DNA of 64,000 nt from Lineus longissimus (lineage: Eukaryota; Nemertea; Pilidiophora; Heteronemertea; Lineidae): assembly GCF_910592395.1 (NCBI RefSeq), contig NC_088312.1:13394001-13458000 (forward strand), written 5' to 3'. The position numbers and the translations under genes were made by a program. A model generated the notes under the pieces. That model was not told where the DNA came from, searched no databases, and saw only the letters and a list, made by a program, of their open reading frames with translations. Below, one piece after another: positions 15,001-23,901 of the stretch (positions within the stretch are counted from its first letter, which is position 1; each line of letters opens with the position of its first letter).

Positions 15001-15605
15001 GTCTGCTAACGATTGATCTCGTTCACTGCCGTAGTGGTCTATATCAGGTGTCAAGTACAGTAGTGGTCATGCCGTCTGCTAACGATTGATCTCGGTCACT
15101 GCCGTAGTGATCTTTATAGGGTGTAAAGTACAGTAGTGGCGATGTTGTCTGCTCATGATTGTTCTTGGTCACTGCCGTAGTGGTCTATATAAAGTGTCAA
15201 GTACAGTAGTGGTCATGCCGTCTGCTTACGGTTGATCTCGGTCACTGCCGTTGTGATCTTTATAGGGTGTAAAGTACAGTAGTGGCGATGTTGTCTGCTC
15301 ATGATTGTTCTTGGTCACTGCCGTAGTGGTCTATATAAAGTGTCAAGTACAGTAGTGGTCATGCCTTCTGCTAACGATTGATCTCGGTCACTGCCGTTGT
15401 GATCTTTATAGGGTGTAAAGTACAGTAGTGGCGATGTTGTCTGCTCATGATTGATCTCAGCCACCGCCGTGAAGGTCTATATAAGGTGACAAGTACAGTG
15501 GTGGTCATGCCGTCTGCTCACAATTGATCTCGGTCACTGCTGTAGTGGTGTATATAAGGTGTCAGGTACAGAAGTGGTCATGCCGTCTGCTAACGATTGA
15601 TCTCG
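1..15605. repeat. ~73-bp satellite DNA array, about 210 monomers
   Basis: The whole stretch is head-to-tail copies of a ~73-bp unit. Each copy carries recognisable blocks: CAGTAGTGGTCATGCCGTCT, GCTCACGATTGATCTCGGTC and ACTGCCGTAGTGG followed by TCTATATAAGG. At least two classes alternate. One has TCTATATAAGGTGTCAAG. The other has GATCTTTATAGGGTGTAAAG followed by GGCGATGTTGTCTGCTCATG and the TCAGCCACCGCCGTGATGG form. Groups of monomers recur as higher-order units; for example the stretch at 2605-3040 is repeated 434 bp later. The array runs off the left edge and stops abruptly at TGATCTCG near 15605. The short open frames inside it follow from the monomer length (three monomers make 219 bp, a multiple of three) and do not look like genes. 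Confidence 0.97.
7879..8010. other. Non-satellite insertion inside the satellite array
   Basis: About 130 bp with no resemblance to the satellite interrupts a monomer just after CATGCTGTCTG. The array resumes at CTGCTCATGATTGATCTC. The insert is AT-rich and contains TTATGTGTAAAAAAAGTTAT and ACCATATACAGAAAATAA. I see no terminal inverted repeats and no coding potential. It is the only foreign sequence I noticed in the first 15.6 kb. Confidence 0.8.
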
Positions 15606-15970
15606 ACGCAAGGGCCCAACGCGCCGCGTAGCGGCAAAAAAGCGAAGCTGGCGAAACATTTATAACGGGTCACCGTCACTTATTATTGGACTTATAGCGC
15701 ATTTACGGGGTTGCAACTATTTTGCTTTATAGTGTCACCAGGAAAGAAAAGCATGCGACCTAACGCCGATCTATTTGTATAAAGTGATAATTGGAAGGTA
15801 TATAGTAGGAAATATCAATAAAATAATCATTCCATTTCGTCTTTTGAGGGCATTTTTGATTGTAAAAAATATATGTGTACGTCACCGTAGTCTCTGCAAT
15901 GATAATTTTATCAGAGCAGTCTCGCGCAAGTAGAAGTTCTTTACCTGTTAGTTCTTCACTTATTAGTCTC

Positions 15971-15995
15971 AACGTCTGGCGCAAAGCCAGACGTT
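15971..15995. repeat. Short perfect hairpin
   Basis: Arms AACGTCTGGC and GCCAGACGTT are perfect 10-bp complements around a 5-base loop (GCAAA). On its own it resembles a stem-loop end as found in rolling-circle or fold-back elements, but no element boundary could be established. Confidence 0.6.
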
Positions 15996-16002
15996 TTCCA
16001 TT

Positions 16003-16136
16003 ACGATTTCACTACGATGTTTGACAAGAAGGAGCAGTGCGCGAGATATGCTAATGAGCAGACTTCCCTCGCTTGAGTTTCTGAAGAATGTTCCATATCG
16101 CGCGAAGCTCATCACTACTGATTATGACAGGCGTGC
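16003..16136. repeat. ~134-bp direct repeat, copy 1
   Basis: This segment (TACGATTTCACTACGATGTT to GACAGGCGTGCAACG) is repeated with a few differences at 17473-17606. It contains TTTGACAAGAAGGAGCAGTG followed by CGCGAGATA. Both copies have stops in every frame, so this is a duplicated noncoding segment or fragments of one dispersed repeat. Confidence 0.75.
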
Positions 16137-17472
16137 AACGGTAGGTATCTGCTCCCCAACTTCCACCCTAATACGGTACAATAAGTTACCATTTGATGGG
16201 AATGGGACAATGCCCTCACTGTGTATGGAGTCATAGGGATAAGAAGACATTATTCATTAGTGTTGGTACAAGTGATTTTGCCCAAAAAGCATGCGCATTC
16301 AAAAAACAAAATATGCAAGGTATCACGTACATGACCATGACGACGTGCAGAAAGTGCACTGGCCAGTGCATACCCTATGGCTATGTACTAGCAAACATGG
16401 TAAACATGAACAACATCATTATTCATCGGCAGTTCATTTTACTCCGAGCTTTTCCTGAAACATATAGCCATGATGATTAGGCCTACCATGTACCATGACC
16501 AATAACAGCACTAGATCATGTAGATGTCAACAAGTTCACATGAACCGTATAATCCTGCATGGCGCATGTGGGGCATGCGTCTAAACCAAAGCCCCAAAAT
16601 CACTTGTTTTGGTCTATTTCAGTTTCACTTGTGTTTCCCCCGTCTCCCAGTCCATAATACATTTACAGTTTACAATCCCCGATCATGGCCCAACAAAAGG
16701 TCATCGGTTGACTAAAGGAACACAACTGTTCAATGTATTTATAGTTGAATGCGATCAAACTACGTCTTTTCAATCGTGGATTGTAAATTTAACCCCATGG
16801 GCCTAGGGAAGGCCCTATAACAATACTTTCGACACAGTTATTATCTCCGCTGCCTCCACCATGTTACACACAGTGCTCACTGCTGATTCTAAAATGCGCC
16901 ACCTAGTCAAAACAGGACATATGTTCTTCTAGGAATAGATCTCTTTCCAATATTTCGTCATTCCACTATCGTCATCACCTCATCATACTTTCATTGACAT
17001 TACAGGCACACATCCACAGAGCACTCTTCAAATCATCTACACAGTGGTTATCCAACTAGGATTATAAAGGTAATTTCTTAGCCCCGCACAGTGGGTTTCA
17101 GTCTTGATAAAGGGGCACTATCCAAGATAAAGTTACAAGAAGTAGTCAATAGGGGTCTCTCACCTCTCACTGTATGTCCACACTATTCACGCTTGTACGA
17201 GGAATACATTCAATGCTGAATCTAACAACACCCAGTGCCCTTACTCTGTATATTAGTCACTGGAAGATGGCCCATTTCACTCCTTCCTTCTACTTCACCT
17301 ATAGTCTCATGGCAAACGCCTCAGTTCTATGATATCACATTCACTTTCAGCTGTCATGCAACGCAACAACTGTGCTATCTGCCATCGCACATCAACGAAG
17401 AAGTGCAGCCGCCCACATTCCACCTCACGTCTGTCCGACCAGCTGCAATCCTCGAGGACGCCCCACTGTACC

Positions 17473-17606
17473 ACGATTTCACTCCGATGTTTGACAAGAA
17501 GGAGCAGTGCGCGAGATAGGCTAATGAGCAGACTTCCCTCGCTTGAGTTTCGAAAGAATGTTCCATATCGCGCTAAGCTGACCACTGCTGACCATGACAG
17601 GCGTGC
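17473..17606. repeat. ~134-bp direct repeat, copy 2
   Basis: Second copy of the segment at 16003-16136, about 1470 bp downstream in the same orientation, with scattered substitutions and CGAAAGAATG in place of CTGAAGAATG. Confidence 0.75.
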
Positions 17607-18132
17607 ATTGGACTGGTACTGGTTGGAATTGAACATTGAATATGCTGGTGGTGACGCTTTCTGATGAGAAGTTGGTCGTGACTGATGCAGTATCCTTGGA
17701 CTTGTCCACAGCATCGTTCAATCATTGCTCTCTGAGCTGCCTTGATTCTGTACTTACCCAAATACTAAGACCAAACGCCTGTTGACTGTGCTTTGAGAGA
17801 GACTGGCGCCATGCCTAGAGATATGACTGACCCCTATTGGCAAATTTGTATGACTTTATCTTGCCTACCTAGCTGCTGCCTATAGTCTCCCTTTAACTGC
17901 GGAACACTTCAAAGTCGATAAAATGCCATGTTCCACCTTTAAATGTGTTCAGACCGCCATTTTCAAAATAATCAAGTCAGGACACTGCCTTCTAGTCTCA
18001 TAATAAATTTTGCTTTCCTCAATAATAACATTTCTTCTTCTTCAATGCTTTCATCATTCCAAACTTCTCCTCCTCGGACTTTTACAGGGGTACAGTCATG
18101 GCAATCAAAACCCAAATACTGAGACCAAATGC

Positions 18133-18196
18133 CTGTTGACTGTGCTTTAAGAGAGACTGGCGCCATGCCTAGTCTCTCTTAAAGCACAGTCAACAG
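18133..18196. repeat. 26-bp-arm perfect inverted repeat
   Basis: The left arm (18133-18158, containing GTTGACTGTGCTTTAAGAG) and right arm (18171-18196, containing CTCTTAAAGCACAGTCAAC) are perfect complements across 26 bp. The 12-base spacer is GGCGCCATGCCT. The left arm and spacer also occur as a single half at 17776-17815 with GAGAG for AAGAG. This suggests a dispersed element whose end was copied in inverted form. Confidence 0.85.
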
Positions 18197-18260
18197 ACAC
18201 CAACCCCCTCAGACTCAGAAACCACAAACGCCCAACCCTTCCTGCTACCTTAATACTTCT

Positions 18261-20160
18261 GGGTCACTGCCGTAGTGATCTTTATAGGGTGTAAAGTACA
18301 GTAGTGGCGATGTTGTCTGCTCATGATTGATCTCAGCCACCGCCGAGAAGGTCTATATAAGGTGACAAGTACAGTAGTGGTCATGCCGTCTGCTTACAAT
18401 TGATCTCGGTCACTGCCGTAGTGGTCTATATAAATTGTCAGGTACAGTAGTGGTCATGCCGTCTGCTCACGATTTATCTCGGTCAACTCCTTGATGGTCC
18501 ATAAGGTGACAAGTACAGTAGTGGTCATGCCGTCTGCTCGCAATTGATCTCGGTCACTGCCGAAGTGGTCTATATGAAGTGTCAAGTACAGTAGTGGTCA
18601 TGCCGGCTGCTCACGATTGATCTCAGTCACTGCCGTAGTGATCTTTATAGGGTGTAAAGTACAGTAGTGGTGATGTTGTCTGCTCATGATTGATCTCAGC
18701 CACCGCCGTGATGGTCTATATAAGGCGACAAGTACAGTGGTGGTCATGCAGTCTGCTCATGATTGATGTTGGTCACTGTCGTAGTGGTCGATATAAGGCG
18801 TCAAGTGCAATAGTGGTTTAGCCGTTTGCTCACGATTGATCTCGGTCACTGCCATAGTGGTCTATATAAGGCGCCACATACAGTAGTGGTCATGCCGTCT
18901 GCTCACGATTGATCTCGGTCCCTGCGGTAGTGGTCTATATAAAGTGTCAAGTACAGTACAGTAGTGGTCATGTTGTCTGCTCACGATTGATCTCGGTTAC
19001 TGCCGTAGTGATCTATATAAGGCGCCACGTACAGTAGTGGTCATGCCGTCTGCTCACGATTGATCTCGGTCCCTGCGGTAGTGGTCTATATAAAGTGTCA
19101 ATTACAGTACAGTAGTGGTTATGTTGTCTGCTCACGATTGATCTCGGTCACCGCCGTGATGGTCTATATAAGGTGACAAGTACAGTTGTGGTCATACGGG
19201 CTGCTCACGATTGATCTCGGTCACTGCCGTAGTGATATATATAAGGTGTCAAGTACAGTAGTGGTCATGTTGTCTGCTCACGATTGATCTCGGTCACTGC
19301 CGTAGTGGTCTATATAAAGTGCCACGTACAGTAGTGGTCATGCCGTCTGCTCACGATTGATCTCGGTCCCTGCGGTAGTGGTCTATATAAAGTGTCAATT
19401 ACAGTACAGTAGTGGTTATGTTGTCTGCTCACGATTGATCTCGGTCACCGCCGTGATGGTCTATATAAGGTGACAAGTACAGTAGTGGTCATGCCGTCTG
19501 CTCACGATTGATCTCGGTCACTGCCGTAGTGGTCTTTATAAAGTGCCACGTACAGTAGTGGTCATGCTGTCTGCTCACGATTGATCTCGGTCACTGCCGT
19601 AGTGATATATATAAGGTGTCAAGTACAGTAGTGGTCATGTTGTCTGCTCACGATTGATCTCGGTCACTGCCGTGATGGTCTATATAAGGTGACAAATACA
19701 GTAGTGGTCATGCTGTCTGCTCACGATTGATCTCGGTCACTGCCGTAGTGATATATATAAGGTGTCAAGTACAGTAGTGGTCATGTTGTCTGCTCACGAT
19801 TGATCTCGGTCACTGCCGTAGTGGTCTATAAAAAGGGCCACGTACAGTAGTGGTCATGCTGTCTGCTCACGATTGATCTCGGTCACTGCCGTAGCGGTCT
19901 ATATAAAGTGTCAAGTACAGTACAGTAGTGGTCATGCCGTCTGCTCACAATTGATCTCGATCATCCCCGTGATGGACTCTTTAAGGTGTCAAGTACAGTA
20001 GTGATCATGCCGTCTACTCACGATTGATCTCGGTCACCGCCGTGATGGTCTAAAGGTATCAAGTACTGTAGTGCTCATGCCGTCTGCTCACGACTGATCG
20101 CGAGCACTGCCGTAGTGGTCTATATAAGGCGCCAAGTACAGTAGTGGTCATGCCGTCTGC
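18261..20160. repeat. Second, more divergent block of the ~73-bp satellite
   Basis: About 26 monomers of the same satellite as 1-15605, but with private variants. These include GGCGCCACGTACAGTAGTGG, GTGATATATATAAGG in place of the TCTATATAAGG block, and a duplicated CAGTACAGTAG. Several 3- to 5-monomer groups repeat (for example around 18885, 19020 and 19320), so this block has its own higher-order pattern. It ends at GCCGTCTGC before unrelated DNA at 20161. Confidence 0.95.
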
Positions 20161-20427
20161 GAGTCTTTTGATATGCTACACATGGGTCTCAGATGTATAG
20201 GATGGCACTGGGGCTCCTCCGAAAACATGAGACAGAGATTTCACTTACAGATGCGCGATTTCTAGCCAATTCAAGTTCAGTGCCTATCATGTTCCGGTGG
20301 CTCCTCAGAGGTCTCTATTAGCCCTAGGAGTATAATTCTCATGGTTTTGAGCTCTGCATTGGACCCTGAGTGCATCTGGAGAGGATGATTTGAGATATTT
20401 TGATATCTAGAATATGCCATATGCAGG

Positions 20428-21534
20428 CTTAAGGCCTCACTCCACAGTTTCATGAAATCCATCAGAAGTGACGTCAAAACAGCGCCTCATGGGACACACA
20501 AGGCAACCCCTAAATGGATACTGTGAACTGACTACTGGCACTGGATACCCAAACATGCACATTTTTAATGAGCCAGAGTCCTTAGGAAACTGCTAGGGCA
20601 CTTTTAGTGCATTTGATTAGTTTCGATGCCTGTAGGTTGCGCCACATTTGATACCACTCAGTTCCAGCAAGCGGTCAAAATTGAGCAAAAAAATGTGGAA
20701 AAGTTGGCCAAGTTTACGCTGAATTAATATACTCGGAGGGAGAAATTTACTGGCACATAAGCCGACCAGGAGATAGGCCATTTAATGTAGTTTTAAATTT
20801 TAGAAAGAAAGGCATGGGTCAAAACGGCGCAAAGCGGTCTATTCTGCCCTTGAACCGGGAACACCCCAAAACGCGTGTGTCAAGCCGACGTCAAGCCAGT
20901 GCCTAGTGTGACACACAAGACATCACCTAATGGATGCTGGGAACAGACTGCTGGCACTAGATACCCAAACCTGCACATGTTTATGGAGGCAGAGTCTTAA
21001 GGAAGCTTTTTAGGGCATTTTAGTACTTAATTCGTTTCGTTAACAGCAGGTGGCGCCACACTTGATACCACCCGTATCCTGCTCGGTGGTCCAGAATGAG
21101 GAAAAAAAATTTGAGGTCTGCAGAGTCCATGCCGCATATACTCAGAAAGAAGAATTATCTGGAGCATGCGCTTACCACCATGAGATAGGCTATTTAATGT
21201 ACTTTCATATTTTAGAAAGAAAATCCGGTGTCAAAACGGCGCAAAGTGGTCTATTCGTCCGTTGAAGCAGGAATACCCCAAAATGACGTCACGTTTTGAA
21301 GGGACATCTCACCCAGTGCCAAGCTTTTTGTCACTTCGCACCCTAGCCTAAACACGAAATCATCGTGACCAACACATTTTGGTTGACAGAGGCCAAATCT
21401 CTGTTGCTCTAGCTCACTAAAGATGTTTTCCATAATAAACAGGCTCGATTGGTAGCCAAGGCACGGCTGATTCAATGGAACACACCATTTTAATACGAAC
21501 TTGGGCCGATTTGAAACTGTGGAGTGAGACCTAA
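20428..21534. mobile_element. Possible ~1.1-kb nonautonomous element with short TIRs
   Basis: GGCCTCACTCCACAGTTTCA near 20433 reappears inverted as TGAAACTGTGGAGTGAGACC near 21512, giving an outer inverted repeat of about 22 bp around 1.1 kb. Inside is a roughly 417-bp direct tandem repeat (20470-20886 and 20887-21300). Its copies share GGATACTG/GGATGCTG, GATACCCAAAC and TTGATACCAC. No transposase is visible. The flanks do not show a clear target duplication. Confidence 0.4.
20470..21300. repeat. ~417-bp tandem repeat, two diverged copies
   Basis: Two head-to-tail copies share ordered landmarks: GACACACAAG, TGGATACCCAAAC or AGATACCCAAAC, TTGATACCAC, GAGATAGGC and GGCGCAAAG followed by GGTCTATTC. 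Spacing between equivalent landmarks is ~417 bp. Divergence is substantial, so the duplication is old. No open frame is conserved between the copies. Confidence 0.7.
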
Positions 21535-22056
21535 GTACGATCTACTTTTATGTAAACCATAACCACCCTCCGAACCCTTGAGTGAGACCTACGCCTACGG
21601 TCCGTCCAATCCCGCGCTTGGCCTGCTGCATGCCTGGTTTCTGAGCTTGTTGGAGACAACGTGAAAAGGTAAGAACATTATTGTGTTCATGTTTTAGGCC
21701 TGTGATCAATTATTTGAATGTTATTGAAACAAAGTTACTTAGCAATTCATTTGCTGTGTAATTTGTGAGCCTAAGCTTTCCTTGGGCCATTATTGCATCC
21801 GGCAACTGATTGTTTCTAGCATCAGAGCATGCTAAGCCTGTTCACTGATTGGCACTGTAGTACAGTGTACTGGCCGCTGGGAATCCATTTTCGGACAATT
21901 TCTTTCTCATCGCCCCCTTTGGCATAGAGGATATTGATCGAAAAAGGGCCAATAGATAGGCCCTATATGATAAGGAACAGTGGAAAGACAACCACCGTTT
22001 TGATTTTTTGGTCTGGATTGTGAAATATATGAAATCACACTCCGACCGTCAAGTAT
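21535..22056. other. Intergenic, no feature recognised
   Basis: About 520 bp between the 1.1-kb candidate element and the first MITE. A good splice-donor-like GTAAGAAC occurs at 21669, but no convincing exon accompanies it. Confidence 0.5.
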
Positions 22057-22188
22057 AATGCCCGGATTACGGGCAAGGGTTTGTTTACAAATAGAGGGGT
22101 ACAAATGCTGTACTAAAAGGTCACTGATGCACACAAAACTCGCTTATTCAAAAGAATAAAATAACCTAACTTTCCTTGAGCATGGCAA

Positions 22189-22436
22189 TGTGAAGTTTCG
22201 TCGGGGGTACTTCTCCTTGCTCGGCATTAACTCACGCTAACATACCTTCATGTCTATAAAACTCCTTTATTCCTTCGACACAGAATCCTCACATCTCATC
22301 TAAAACCATGCCGTCTTCACCCTCCCCACTCCTACGGTGTCTCATCATGGTCCCGTCACCCGGCAGCCTCCGAAGAGACTGGTGGCGCCATCTGGCCGAA
22401 GGCCAACACACCAAGAGCTACCAGATCACCACACCA
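22189..22436 (-). repeat. 3' LTR of the gypsy element (248 bp)
   Basis: On the plus strand it starts TGTGAAGTTTCGTCGGGGG and ends CACCACACCA. It reads as identical to 30215-30462. It contains an AT-rich TCTATAAAACTCC block and is followed (plus sense) by TCCCCACC, the inverse of the purine-rich tract. Confidence 0.95.
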
Positions 22437-22911
22437 TCCCCACCAAAATTGGTCGAGCCTCAGGATCGAACACTACATAGCACGGTACACAGGCAGTTAC
22501 AAAACGAAATACACGATTGTCATACAAAACAAAATACATGGTTATCAAATTTCGATACAAAAATAATAAATGATTAAATGCACTTCCGGCACGCCCTCAG
22601 CAGTCAGAATCAAGAACTGAGTATGAAAACTACCAAAATCAGCAGTCCTTTACAGTAAACTCCAGTCTCATAATATTTCACTGTACAAGTCTTTCACGTG
22701 TCCATTAGCTATGTCTCTAGTGTGACACTTCAGAATAAGCAAAACATGATAAATACACAAATATCAAAAATAAATCCGAGTAGAGAACGTCCTTCTAAAC
22801 ACGGTAATTGCACCAGGAAGAATATAAAACAACACTTGGGCAGGGGTCCATATGGGTCAAAGCGATCCCACCACCAATCCTTTGCAGAGCGCTAGGAAAG
22901 GGGTCCCCACT

Positions 22912-23781
22912 TTAATCCTGCCGGCGGATGTACTCGATCAAAAAGAGTCCAACCTCCCTCATCCCCTCCCAGCTGTAGTGTAAACCATCCTTGTCAAAGG
23001 CAGGATGGGCCGTCAAAACAGGATGAGGGATGGACCTAAATCCCACCCTCCTCATCATCGCACAGAATTCTGTTAAATTCTCCCTTTGATCCGGCCTCAG
23101 CTTTGGGGACATGGGCGGCTCCAGATGGTACAGCCGAGCCGTGGGGTATTGATGTTTTAGCCATTTGAAAACTGCTACCATGTCTTCCTCCGGCTCCCCA
23201 TAGAATCGAGTATGGTTTAGGCCATGGTTTAACACCACATCACTTACCCTGGCCCGGGTCTGCACGACCTCCAGCATCCAACGTAGATCTTCAGCACGCT
23301 GACCAGAGTAAGCGATGGGAAACAAATTTGAGGTGGGTTTCAACGAGGTGAACATTGAATCCGCCAAGAGGAGTATTGGACATCTCCGCCTCCCCTCGAA
23401 GTCCCGCACCTTGGCTACAAGCTTACAAGTAAACCTCTCGACATCCGATCGTTGCTTCCGGGACGTCCCCCAAAGTCGGAGGAAGGTCGAAAGCTCCTCG
23501 ATGGTGGCCATTAATTCCTCCCCTCGGACACCCCAACTGGTTCTCATGTTGTTGTCAAACCGCTTAACCGCCTGAATGACGGACGTCGTCAATGCTATGG
23601 TGGGGTCAAACATCGCCTCCTGGCAAGCGGTTACCACAGCGGTTCCCAGACGGAGATTAAACCTGGCGTGCACCTTCTCCCTGAGCCTCCTTACCATACC
23701 AGCATATACTTCATTGGTCAGTTCCTTCTTTGCTGCTTTCATAGGCTCCGGCATTCCATCAAGCTTCACAATATCCTCTGC
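22912..23781 (-). CDS. Third ORF of the gypsy element: SGNH/GDSL-hydrolase-like protein
   Basis: An ORF of about 285-290 codons lies between the pol stop and the 3' LTR, where errantiviruses carry env. The C-terminal half fits an SGNH hydrolase fold. Numbering from the GTG codon at 23769, ILLLADSMF supplies the nucleophile Ser (~138). YSGQRAEDL gives the block II Gly (~156), VVLNHGLNH gives the oxyanion Asn (~185), and DGLHYSWEG gives the Asp-x-x-His pair (~261/264). The usual GDS is ADS here. The N-terminal ~125 residues are helical and unrecognised. I see no signal peptide or transmembrane segment, so it is not a typical envelope protein. The frame has no early ATG but opens just after a splice acceptor (TATAATTACAG, exon from 23781), suggesting expression from a spliced RNA. 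The fold call is strong; the role in the element's life cycle is unknown. Confidence 0.8.
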   Translation of the reverse strand, partial: AEDIVKLDGMPEPMKAAKKELTNEVYAGMVRRLREKVHARFNLRLGTAVVTACQEAMFDPTIALTTSVIQAVKRFDNNMRTSWGVRGEELMATIEELSTFLRLWGTSRKQRSDVERFTCKLVAKVRDFEGRRRCPILLLADSMFTSLKPTSNLFPIAYSGQRAEDLRWMLEVVQTRARVSDVVLNHGLNHTRFYGEPEEDMVAVFKWLKHQYPTARLYHLEPPMSPKLRPDQRENLTEFCAMMRRVGFRSIPHPVLTAHPAFDKDGLHYSWEGMREVGLFLIEYIRRQD

Positions 23782-23901
23782 CTGTAATTATACAATCAAG
23801 AAACAAGGGTGAGTGCCTTACAGCTACAGCTGCAGGAAAAGAGTCAGATTCCTACAGATCCTGCCCTGAAATTATCTTAAAGTAATGAGCAGAAAGTTTG
23901 A

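Larger units (their letters stand above)
15606..18260. other. Non-satellite spacer between two satellite blocks
   Basis: This 2.65-kb stretch contains no satellite monomers and no gene I can support. The reading frames present (up to ~135 codons near 17307-17714) overlap on both strands and show no known motif. It does hold a short hairpin at 15971-15995, a ~134-bp direct repeat (16003 and 17473), a ~60-bp direct repeat (17757 and 18110) and a long hairpin at 18133-18196. It probably represents older repeats inserted into the satellite, or a junction between two satellite domains. Confidence 0.6.

Noticed and set aside
17307-17714. 135-codon minus-strand frame in the satellite spacer
   Set aside because: Overlaps other frames of similar length on both strands, no motif, and includes part of a noncoding direct repeat.
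1-20160. CRISPR-like regular repeat array
   Set aside because: There are no unique spacers; whole monomers repeat head to tail, and the surrounding genes are eukaryotic.
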